Origin: Flavobacterium sp.
GTDB lineage: Bacteria; Bacteroidota; Bacteroidia; Flavobacteriales; Flavobacteriaceae
DNA: 7,280 nt
NCBI GenBank assembly: GCA_003449615.1
Contig: DMHA01000356.1
Location: 1 to 7,280 of the forward strand
Direction of reading: 5' to 3'
Part shown: piece by piece, positions 1-4,117 of the stretch
How the letters are laid out: the number at the start of each line of letters is the position of its first letter
Numbering within the stretch: the first letter of the stretch is position 1
The notes under the pieces: generated by a model
Seen by the model: the letters and a program-made list of their open reading frames with translations, nothing else
Databases searched by the model: none
What the model was told of the DNA's origin: nothing
Position numbers and translations under genes: made by a program

Positions 1-1
1 A

Positions 2-166
2 CAATATGATAATTGCAAAGAAGTTCCAGTTCATTTTGTAGGCTCTATAGCTTTTTATCTCAAAGACGAATTGCAAATTATGTTTGATAAATATGAAATG
101 CAATTAGGAAATGTATTGCGACGGCCAATAGATGGATTGATAGCTTATCACGTTTCAAATAAATAA
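2..166 (+). CDS. C-terminal end of a BadF/BadG/BcrA/BcrD-type ATPase (GlcNAc-kinase-like), partial
   Basis: The reading frame is open from the window edge to a TAA at 164-166 and gives 54 residues. It contains HFVGSIAFYLKDEL and ends LGNVLRRPIDGLIAYHV followed by SNK. I recognise this as the usual end of the Bacteroidota BadF-type ATPase family, related to N-acetylglucosamine kinases, in which a conserved G-S-I-A segment precedes the last helix and a P-I-D-G-L motif lies close to the C-terminus. Such proteins are cytoplasmic sugar kinases of the ASKHA fold. The ATP-binding and sugar-binding parts lie outside the window, so the substrate cannot be judged. A terminator follows directly. The gene points towards ridA; without the accessory cassette the two would be convergent neighbours. 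The family call rests on the C-terminal motif only. Confidence 0.7.
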   Translation, partial: QYDNCKEVPVHFVGSIAFYLKDELQIMFDKYEMQLGNVLRRPIDGLIAYHVSNK

Positions 167-173
167 AAATACT

Positions 174-207
174 AAAACCTGATGCTTTTCGCTATCAGGT
201 TTTCTTT
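174..207 (+). terminator. Rho-independent terminator of the BadF-type gene
   Basis: A perfect 10-bp stem, AAAACCTGAT (174-183) with ATCAGGTTTT (194-203), closes a 10-base loop. The right arm ends in four T and CTTTT follows. It lies 7 bases after the stop codon at 164-166. The A-run on the left arm means it could also work on the opposite strand. Confidence 0.8.
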
Positions 208-219
208 TAAAAAGTATAT

Positions 220-248
220 TTTGAAATATTTTGAAGTAGCTATTTTTG
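220..248 (+). promoter_or_regulatory. Candidate Bacteroidota-type promoter upstream of the ridA remnant and Rhs tip
   Basis: TTTG at 220-223 and TATTTTTG at 241-248 match the Bacteroidota -33/-7 pattern (TTTG ... TAnnTTTG), with 17 bases between them. Transcription would start near 254 and run through the ridA remnant into the truncated Rhs gene. The sequence TTTTGAA recurs nearby (219-225, 229-235, 244-250), so a chance match in AT-rich DNA is possible. If real, it would explain how a gene without its own 5' end is still expressed. Confidence 0.3.
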
Positions 249-252
249 AATG

Positions 253-341
253 CTATCGCTAAAGAATAGCAATCATAGAAATTTCGATATTCACATTTTT
301 GGGCAAAGCTGCCACCTGAACCGTCTCGCGAGCTGGAGCGG
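253..341 (+). repeat. Direct repeat, copy A (3' end of ridA)
   Basis: This stretch aligns without gaps to 3710-3798 in the same orientation, at a constant offset of 3457 bases. There are 8 mismatches in 89 bases, at 258, 277, 289, 292, 301, 306, 325 and 331. Similarity stops sharply at 341/342, where recognisable Rhs coding sequence begins. The pair brackets the whole accessory cassette. Confidence 0.85.
259..341 (-). pseudogene. Orphan 3' fragment of ridA (last 27 codons and stop)
   Basis: On the minus strand this segment encodes APARETVQVAALPKN, then VNIEISMIAIL, and a TAG stop (plus positions 259-261). This is residue for residue the C-terminus of the intact RidA encoded at 3716-4096. It includes the substrate-binding Arg and the late Glu of the family but has no start and no upstream half. 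It differs from the intact copy at seven coding positions. All are silent: Ser TCT/TCA, Asn AAT/AAC, Val GTG/GTC, Pro CCC/CCA, Leu TTG/CTG, Glu GAG/GAA and Ala GCT/GCA. The fragment therefore diverged as part of a functional gene before being cut off. It cannot be functional alone. Confidence 0.85.
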
Positions 342-398
342 GGCACAAGCACATTTTTAACAGATGCTAATGGCGTTGCATACCAATTTTTCTTAAAT

Positions 399-1223
399 TT
401 GCCCTTTGGCGAAACCATGGCAGAGCAGAAAGGTAGTGGTTATTTCCAAAATGCCTTTAAGTTTAATGGTAAGGAACTGGATGATGAAACTGGTTTGTAC
501 TATTATGGAGCGAGGTATTATGATCCGAAAACGAGTATTTGGTTGAGTGTTGATCCCGAATTTGAACGAGCTCCAGGTTGGAATCCGTATGCGTACTGCT
601 TCCAAAACCCAGTAGCCTATACCGACCCTGATGGTAGATGGCCTTGGCCTACTTGGGGCAGTATTAAATCATCTATAAAGTCTGCTATTCAGTATGATAA
701 GATGAAAAGTGACTGGAAAAATATAAAAAATACTGTGTATAATGGAAAAGGGTGGGATGATACAGTAAAAGATGTAAAACGAACAGGAAGAGATATTCAA
801 AAATGGACAAAAGACAATAAACAACAACTCCTCGGTGTTGCTAAAGGTATTCAAAAGGTAGGAGACGATACAACTACGGCAGGACTTGCCAGTGCAGCAG
901 TAGGTGCAGCAATCACAGCTCCAGTGGGTGGTGAGGGTGCAGCACCAGGTTTAGCTGTAGCAGGATTGGGATCAGCGGTTAGTGGAGCGGGGTCTGTTTT
1001 AGAAATAGGAGTAGAATTAATTACGGGAGATGAAGAAGCAATGCAAGATATTGGAGGATTCATTGGCGGTAAGGCAGTAGAAGCTACTGCAAATAAATTT
1101 TTACCCGGAGCGGGACCACAAGCTTCTCAAGAGTTTAAAGCTGCAGTAAAGGTAACGAGAGAAATTATTAAGACCGAAACTTCTAAAAAAACCGAAGAAA
1201 TAATTAAAGAAAAATCAAAATAA
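399..1223 (+). CDS. Truncated Rhs-family protein tip: RHS core end plus variable C-terminal domain
   Basis: The ORF from TTG 399 (ATG 417 is the alternative start) gives 274 residues. Rhs-like coding continues upstream in frame as GTSTFLTDANG back to about 342, where it meets the ridA fragment, so the 5' part of the gene is missing. Residues 3-9 (FGETMAE), 23-41 (NGKELDDETGLYYYGARYY) and 61-79 (WNPYAYC...TDPDG) are the conserved end of the RHS-repeat-associated core, which in full-length proteins closes the beta-cocoon and precedes a polymorphic toxin. After residue 80 the sequence is unrelated to the core. It has a Lys/Trp-rich helical stretch (85-145), then a Gly/Ala-rich hydrophobic segment (about 158-210) resembling membrane-inserting helices, then a Lys/Glu-rich tail. 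I see no nuclease or deaminase motif. The segment suggests a membrane-active or pore-forming effector, but it could be a pretoxin linker. Two small membrane-protein genes follow at once. Confidence 0.8.
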   Translation: MPFGETMAEQKGSGYFQNAFKFNGKELDDETGLYYYGARYYDPKTSIWLSVDPEFERAPGWNPYAYCFQNPVAYTDPDGRWPWPTWGSIKSSIKSAIQYDKMKSDWKNIKNTVYNGKGWDDTVKDVKRTGRDIQKWTKDNKQQLLGVAKGIQKVGDDTTTAGLASAAVGAAITAPVGGEGAAPGLAVAGLGSAVSGAGSVLEIGVELITGDEEAMQDIGGFIGGKAVEATANKFLPGAGPQASQEFKAAVKVTREIIKTETSKKTEEIIKEKSK

Positions 1224-1226
1224 ATT

Positions 1227-1442
1227 ATGAATTACGAATTTTTACTATATAGTTTTTTATGTATTTTAAGTGCATTCATATACTATAAATTTAATAAATG
1301 GTCTTTAAAAGATAGAAATGGAATTGAAAACCCTGATGAATATTCTAAACCTGCTACAATTGTTCAAATTTTCTATAGTTGGGTTATAATTATAGGTTTT
1401 ATAATAGCTTCTGTAGTATATTTCTTTAAAGCACTAGGGTAA
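1227..1442 (+). CDS. Small two-helix membrane protein, candidate Rhs immunity protein
   Basis: This 71-residue protein starts 3 bases after the Rhs stop codon, which implies co-transcription and probably coupled translation. It has two predicted membrane helices, at about residues 4-20 (FLLYSFLCILSAFIYY) and 47-68 (IVQIFYSWVIIIGFIIASVV). They are joined by a polar loop carrying DRNGIENPDEYSKP. I recognise no named family. In polymorphic toxin loci the gene directly after the toxin is usually the immunity gene. An integral membrane protein in that place fits a toxin acting on the inner membrane, in line with the hydrophobic segment of the Rhs C-terminal domain. The immunity role is inferred from position and topology only. 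Confidence 0.6.
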   Translation: MNYEFLLYSFLCILSAFIYYKFNKWSLKDRNGIENPDEYSKPATIVQIFYSWVIIIGFIIASVVYFFKALG

Positions 1443-1462
1443 ATTAAAAAAAAGTAATTATT

Positions 1463-1648
1463 ATGATATATGAAAAATTCAGGTGGATTTTAGCACCTAT
1501 GGTGTTTATTTTTATTGGTTTAATAATGAGGTTTTCAAACAACCAAAAACAGTTTGGTCTAATTTTAGAGTATAAAAAATATTGGCTGGTTTTGGTTATC
1601 GGCGGAATACTTCTCTTTTTAGTTAAATTGTATATGTTTTTGAAATAA
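1463..1648 (+). CDS. Second small two-helix membrane protein, candidate immunity or accessory protein
   Basis: This 61-residue protein starts 20 bases after the previous gene, on the same strand, with an AT-rich spacer and no obvious Shine-Dalgarno sequence, as is usual in Bacteroidota. It has two hydrophobic helices, at about residues 8-24 (WILAPMVFIFIGLIMRF) and 40-59 (YWLVLVIGGILLFLVKLYMF). A basic, polar loop separates them. No family is recognised. It shares layout but no clear sequence with the protein encoded before it. It may be a second immunity gene, perhaps left from an earlier toxin tip, or a partner subunit of the first. A strong bidirectional terminator ends the transcript about 95 bases downstream. 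Confidence 0.55.
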   Translation: MIYEKFRWILAPMVFIFIGLIMRFSNNQKQFGLILEYKKYWLVLVIGGILLFLVKLYMFLK

Positions 1649-1660
1649 CTTTATTGACTT

Positions 1661-1735
1661 ACTCCCCCGCTAGTCCGAGCATTAGGTAATACAGGGCTAG
1701 CGCGGGCTTCAAGCCCTTGCCCACAAAGTTGAACA
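1661..1735. other. GC-rich non-coding block with imperfect hairpins after the Rhs unit
   Basis: This block is clearly richer in G+C than the surrounding AT-rich DNA. CCCCGCTAG (1665-1673) can pair with CTAGCGCGGG (1697-1706), allowing a two-base bulge. GGGCTTCAAGCCC (1704-1716) is a perfect odd-length palindrome. No reading frame is recognisable. From memory, similar GC-rich patches separate Rhs C-terminal cassettes in Flavobacteria, so it may be a cassette-border sequence. I cannot confirm that without a search. Confidence 0.35.
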
Positions 1736-1742
1736 GACCCAA

Positions 1743-1785
1743 AACAAAAAACCTCGCAAAGTAAAAAATTGCGAGGTTTTTTGTT
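1743..1785. terminator. Strong bidirectional terminator between converging transcripts
   Basis: A perfect 17-bp inverted repeat (1743-1759 with 1769-1785) has the core CCTCGCAA/TTGCGAGG and a 9-base loop. It is flanked by six A on the left arm and six T on the right arm, so both strands end in a T-tract. It closes the Rhs/immunity transcript on + and the toxin-antitoxin operon on -. Its right edge overlaps the stop codon of the YoeB gene (1784-1786). Confidence 0.85.
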
Positions 1786-2053
1786 AGTCATAATGCCCTT
1801 TCATAGAATAAATATAAACATCGTTATTGTCTTGAAGTTCATAAACCAATCTATCGACAATGTTTATTCTTCGAGACCAAGAACCAGCCATATCATATTT
1901 TAGCGGTTCGGGTTTACCTATTCCAGTAAAAGGAGTTTCAAGAATACTTTCTAATAATTTTCGAATGCGTTTGAGATTCGCTACGTTGTTAGTTTTTTTC
2001 CAGTATTGTAAATCTTCTTTGGCTTTGTCGGAATATTTTAGTCGTTCTTCCAT
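1784..2053 (-). CDS. yoeB: YoeB/Txe-family mRNA interferase toxin
   Basis: This 89-residue protein is close in length to E. coli YoeB (84). It carries the family block GIGKPEPLKYDMAGSWSRRI (45-63, counting from the second G of that block) followed by DRLVYEL, and ends KGHYD. By alignment with E. coli YoeB, the catalytic residues Glu46, Arg65, His83 and Tyr84 correspond to Glu49, Arg68, His87 and Tyr88 here, so the active site looks complete. YoeB toxins bind the ribosomal A site and cut mRNA during translation unless held by their antitoxin. The start ATG lies inside the antitoxin gene (16-base overlap), so the pair is translationally coupled with the antitoxin made first. The bidirectional terminator overlaps its stop codon. 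Confidence 0.9.
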   Translation of the reverse strand: MEERLKYSDKAKEDLQYWKKTNNVANLKRIRKLLESILETPFTGIGKPEPLKYDMAGSWSRRINIVDRLVYELQDNNDVYIYSMKGHYD

Positions 2054-2256
2054 ATATCATCAAGCGAAAGAGTTGAAAATTTCCCGTCTTTAAATTGTTG
2101 CTTACTCTCTTTGATTTTAGCTACAAACTCTGGATTGTATGGTTTGTTTTCTATTTTAGATATTTCAAATTTTATTTTAAAGGCTTTCATTACAGCCTTA
2201 ATTGCGTTTATTTGCGAATTATCATTAGTAAAAGCGGTGATGTTTATTGCTTCCAT
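2038..2256 (-). CDS. Short antitoxin partner of YoeB (DUF2683-like)
   Basis: This 72-residue protein has two parts. The N-terminal part (MEAINITAFTNDNSQINAIK...) should form a small strand/helix domain. The C-terminal part, KPYNPEFVAKIKESKQQFKD, then FSTLSLDDIW, is the typical toxin-wrapping tail of Bacteroidota antitoxins paired with YoeB/Txe toxins. It lacks a recognisable full PhdYefM DNA-binding domain, so DNA binding may be delegated to the XRE protein encoded upstream. Its stop overlaps the toxin start by 16 bases, and its ATG lies 11 bases after the XRE stop. The role is firm from context; the DUF2683 name is from memory. Confidence 0.8.
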   Translation of the reverse strand: MEAINITAFTNDNSQINAIKAVMKAFKIKFEISKIENKPYNPEFVAKIKESKQQFKDGKFSTLSLDDIWKND

Positions 2257-2267
2257 ATTTTTATTTT

Positions 2268-2579
2268 TTAAATGGCGTATGCCTGTTTGTTTTTAAAATC
2301 TCTTAAACACATATCAATCAAATTGAAAATATAATCTTGTTTATCGTTTGGCAAACTTGTAATATTTTCAAGTCGTTCTATGGCTTGTTTATCTAAAATA
2401 ATTGTCGTTTTGCCAACTAAATAATCAATAGAAATTTCAAATGATTCTGCAATTTTTTCTACAACTTCAATAGATGGCTTAATGTCTCCACGCTCATATC
2501 GCCCGATTACATCACCCGAAGCACCTATAATTTTACCTAAATCTGCTTGAGATAAACCTTTTTTCTTTCTGATGAGCAT
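2268..2579 (-). CDS. XRE-family HTH regulator of the toxin-antitoxin operon (N-terminus shortened)
   Basis: The 103-residue product has a Cro/C1-type helix-turn-helix at about residues 3-56: RKKKGLSQADLGKIIG, then the recognition helix SGDVIGRYERG, then IKPSIEVVEKIAESF. A C-terminal helical part probably serves dimerisation. ATG 2579 is the only usable start in the open frame, because an in-frame TAA lies just upstream (plus 2586-2588). Continuing upstream past that stop, the frame reads Met-Glu-Leu-Gly, stop, Asn-Ile, then Met1. MELGKNI would be a normal lead-in for this family, so a Lys AAA codon seems to have become TAA. The protein may now start at the internal Met or by reinitiation after a 4-codon ORF. 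First gene of a three-gene operon; probable autorepressor. Confidence 0.8.
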   Translation of the reverse strand: MLIRKKKGLSQADLGKIIGASGDVIGRYERGDIKPSIEVVEKIAESFEISIDYLVGKTTIILDKQAIERLENITSLPNDKQDYIFNLIDMCLRDFKNKQAYAI

Positions 2580-2617
2580 TATATTTTATCCTAGTTCCAT
2601 TAAGAGTATTAAAAATG

Positions 2618-2650
2618 CTTGTAAAGTAATTGGTTTGGCAAATTTACAAG
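2618..2650. promoter_or_regulatory. Candidate operator: 8-bp inverted repeat over the XRE promoter
   Basis: CTTGTAAA (2618-2625) and TTTACAAG (2643-2650) form a perfect inverted repeat with arm centres about 25 bases apart. The right arm overlaps the -7 box of the promoter and the left arm lies just past the expected start point. A dimeric Cro/C1-type repressor bound here would block transcription, which suits autoregulation of the toxin-antitoxin operon. Palindrome and position are seen; the binding is inferred. Confidence 0.45.
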
Positions 2651-2669
2651 ATTTAAAAGTCATAAACAA
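2639..2669 (-). promoter_or_regulatory. Promoter of the XRE-antitoxin-YoeB operon
   Basis: Read on the minus strand, TTG (plus 2667-2669) is followed by 20 bases and then TAAATTTG (plus 2639-2646), a full match to the Bacteroidota TAnnTTTG -7 element. The start of transcription would fall near 2632. This leaves a leader of about 30 bases before the ancestral-looking ATG at 2600 and about 50 before the present ATG at 2579. Confidence 0.5.
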
Positions 2670-2747
2670 GTTTAAAAAATTTGGCAGAAAGTTATGGTTC
2701 TGATTCGTACCTTTTATGAACGACATTTAGTGGTGTTTTTAGGTTGA

Positions 2748-2768
2748 GTTCGAGAGTCACGCTCGGAC
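2748..2768. other. GC-rich hairpin in the gap between the two toxin-antitoxin operons
   Basis: GTTCGAG (2748-2754) pairs with CTCGGAC (2762-2768), with one G-T pair and a 7-base loop. It sits in the 258-base gap 2580-2837, which otherwise holds the XRE promoter and operator at one end and the RelE terminator at the other. There is no T-tract, so it is not a normal terminator. No gene is recognisable here. The 8-mer GCTCGGAC (2761-2768) recurs inverted at 1673-1680, inside the other GC-rich block. Confidence 0.25.
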
Positions 2769-2804
2769 ACGCAAAGATGGGCGGTTAAAAATGGTTGTAA
2801 AAGC

Positions 2805-2836
2805 AAAAAAGCCTTGCAAATTTGTGGGGCTTTTTA
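2805..2836 (-). terminator. Rho-independent terminator of the second toxin-antitoxin operon
   Basis: AAAAAGCC (2806-2813) pairs with GGCTTTTT (2828-2835) around a 14-base loop. On the minus strand the stem ends in a T-tract, and it begins 2 bases after the toxin stop codon (plus 2838-2840). Confidence 0.7.
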
Positions 2837-2837
2837 T

Positions 2838-3171
2838 TTACTTTTCCTGTAAAATATCAATCAGCATTTGGAGTTCTTTATCAGTAATATTGGCTTGTTC
2901 GGATTTATCGTAAATATCCATTAAGAAAACCGTTTGTTTAACGATACGAACGTAGGTAATCATTCTAGCACCACCACTTTTGCCTTTACCTTTAGAGGCA
3001 ATGGCAATGCGTAATTTATAACAGTCTTTGCCAATAGGAGTGCCGAGTGTAGGATTTTCAATCAACTCATCAATTACCGAAACTAAATCAGAAGCAAGAG
3101 ATTTATACTTTTTAGCCAGTCGTTTTAATTTTCTTTCAAAAGGTTTTGGTGGCAATTAAATCAAAGCTCAT
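2838..3171 (-). CDS. RelE/ParE-family toxin gene with a frameshift near its 5' end
   Basis: The long frame (2838-3155) gives 105 residues if started at a TTG directly after an in-frame TAA. It contains FERKLKRLAKKYKSLASDL, ENPTLGTPIGKDCYKLRIAI, KGKGKSGGARMITYV and a late IYDKSEQANI. These are hallmarks of a Bacteroidota RelE/ParE-superfamily toxin, a likely translation-dependent mRNA-cutting protein. It lacks the first beta strand. The missing start is present in another frame: ATG at 3171-3169, overlapping the end of the antitoxin gene, reads MSFDLIATKTF and then meets TGA (3138-3136). Removing one A from the run at 3144-3147, or one T from the run at 3138-3141, joins the two into MSFDLIATK-(P or T)-FERKL. 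The gene is thus probably a fresh pseudogene. Alternatives are a base-call error, restart at TTG, or +1 shifting at TTT-TGA. Confidence 0.75.
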
Positions 3172-3376
3172 TCAATAAGTCTTTAGCGGATTTAAGTTTT
3201 TTCTCTCCTTGTTCGTATAGTTTTGCATCGTTAAAGGCTTCGACTAAATCTGAAATAAATTGACTTTTTCGTTCCTCTTTCACTTCTTTGATAACACTAA
3301 TGTAATCAAGGCTTTTAACCATTTCCATAAAAAAAGGAATGCGGTTATTTTCTTTTATATCAAGTATTACTTTCAT
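3161..3376 (-). CDS. Antitoxin partner of the RelE-like toxin
   Basis: This 71-residue acidic/basic protein begins MKVILDIKENNRIPFFMEMV and ends LYEQGEKKLKSAKDLLNEL. I recognise it as the small antitoxin found directly upstream of RelE-like toxins in many Bacteroidota; it has no named DNA-binding domain that I can see. The first 30 residues resemble a short strand-helix dimerisation unit, and the Lys/Glu-rich C-terminal helix is a likely toxin-binding tail. Its last 11 bases overlap the natural ATG of the toxin (3171-3169), a classic coupling arrangement. No mutation is apparent, so the antitoxin looks intact while its toxin does not. No convincing TAnnTTTG promoter was found just upstream. 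Confidence 0.75.
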   Translation of the reverse strand: MKVILDIKENNRIPFFMEMVKSLDYISVIKEVKEERKSQFISDLVEAFNDAKLYEQGEKKLKSAKDLLNEL

Positions 3377-3715
3377 CGTTCTATTATTTAGCTATTTGTA
3401 AATTTTATTCAAAAAAGTTCTCAAATTTTTGTTTAGTCAGCATTGTATCAATGATTTTATAGACTGTTGTCGAGTTTCTCAACGTTATTGATGTTATGTT
3501 GATTAACTTATTGTATTTCTTTGGATTACCTATTAATTTCCACAAAGATAAAATATTTTCAACTCTATTTTCTATAATAGAAACTAATTGCGAAATACTA
3601 AAATTATATTATGCAATAATAGAAATTAAATTACATCTCTGCAGTTGAATAATTTTTTAAGGTTCAAAATCATTATAGAGAATGGAAATCCCACAAATAA
3701 ATGAGCTCTCTATCC
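3377..3715. other. Gene-poor 339-base border between the cassette and ridA
   Basis: Apart from the stop-to-stop frame at 3405-3608, this AT-rich stretch holds no recognisable gene, RNA or mobile element. An inverted repeat ATAGAGA (3675-3681) with TCTCTAT (3707-3713) has a 25-base loop and sits just after the ridA stop on the minus strand. It could be a weak terminator for ridA, but there is no clear T-tract. The right-hand boundary of the cassette falls at about 3709, where the ridA direct repeat begins. Confidence 0.4.
3405..3608 (-). pseudogene. Possible C-terminal remnant of an unknown gene
   Basis: A frame of 67 codons is open between TAA stops, on the minus strand, but has no ATG near its 5' end; the first is ATG within DTMLTKQ. 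It reads YNFSISQLVSIIENRVENIL, then SLWKLIGNPKKYNKLINITS, ending KQKFENFFE. The composition, with heptad-spaced hydrophobics and few rare residues, looks like real protein rather than a chance frame. I recognise no family. It ends 28 bases before the antitoxin start, on the same strand, so it may be the tail of a gene once upstream in the same operon. Internal TTG codons could give about 45 residues. Confidence 0.3.
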
Positions 3716-3798
3716 CTAAAGAATAGCAATCATTGAAATTTCGATGTTGACATTTTTTGGCAGAGCTGCCACCTGAACCGTTTCGCGTGCTGGAGCGG
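3710..3798 (+). repeat. Direct repeat, copy B (3' end of the intact ridA)
   Basis: This is the partner of 253-341. It covers the last 27 codons of the working ridA, its stop and six further bases (3710-3715). At the other end the copies diverge at 3799, inside a codon that is Thr here and would be Pro in copy A. Confidence 0.85.
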
Positions 3799-4096
3799 TT
3801 TTTTCGTCGAAATAAGAGCCATAAACTGCATTTATTTTTCCAAAATCGCCCATATTCATTATGAATATCGTTGATTTAACCACATTTTCAAAAGCCATTC
3901 CAGCCGCTTTAAGCACGGCTTTCATATTTTCCATCACTTGTTTGGTTTCGTCTTCAATATTGGAGGTAACCAATTCCCCATTTGCTGGATTTATGGCAAT
4001 TTGCCCTGAAGTATAAAGTGTATTTCCTTTTAGAACCGCCTGATTGTATGGACCAATTGGTGCGGGTGATTTTTCGGTAAAGATTATTTTTTTCAT
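3716..4096 (-). CDS. ridA: RidA, 2-iminobutanoate/2-iminopropanoate deaminase
   Basis: The 126-residue product is full length for the RidA/YjgF/YER057c/UK114 family (E. coli 128). It shows SPAPIGPYNQAV at 10-21, TSGQIAINP at 29-37, KINAVYGSYF at 87-96 and APARETVQVAALPKNVNIEI at 101-120. The pocket residues of the active subgroup are present: Tyr17, Asn89, Arg104 and Glu119, with Arg104 being the one that binds the substrate carboxylate. The enzyme is a cytoplasmic trimer that hydrolyses reactive enamine/imine intermediates released by PLP enzymes such as threonine dehydratase, protecting other PLP enzymes from damage. ATG at 4096 is the natural start. It lies 78 bases after lptD on the same strand and is probably co-transcribed with it. 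Its last 27 codons are duplicated at 259-341. Confidence 0.95.
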   Translation of the reverse strand: MKKIIFTEKSPAPIGPYNQAVLKGNTLYTSGQIAINPANGELVTSNIEDETKQVMENMKAVLKAAGMAFENVVKSTIFIMNMGDFGKINAVYGSYFDEKTAPARETVQVAALPKNVNIEISMIAIL

Positions 4097-4117
4097 ACTT
4101 AATGTAATTTATGTTAA

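Noticed and set aside
333..345. Shared CCCCGCT between the ridA-Rhs junction (inverted) and the GC-rich block at 1665-1671, as a recombination microhomology
   Set aside because: Seven bases is too short to distinguish from chance, and the flanks do not align.
155..418. An 87-codon minus-strand frame over the ridA fragment
   Set aside because: It is out of frame with the ridA remnant and crosses the ridA-Rhs junction and the BadF terminator. The true coding signal here is the 27-codon ridA tail in another frame.
851..1063. Pro/Ala/Ser-rich minus-strand frame opposite the Rhs C-terminal domain
   Set aside because: Its composition is the mirror of the Gly/Ala-rich Rhs segment. There is no separate start context and no recognisable protein.
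2741..2790. Possible tRNA remnant or integron attC-like site around the GTTCGAG hairpin
   Set aside because: No cloverleaf arms, anticodon stem or CCA end can be drawn, and there are no paired R and L boxes. Only a 7-bp stem is present.
1784..3376. CRISPR array or integrase/transposase gene in the cassette
   Set aside because: No regularly spaced repeats with unique spacers and no frame resembling a recombinase, transposase or insertion-sequence end were found. Cassette mobility is inferred only from the ridA repeats.
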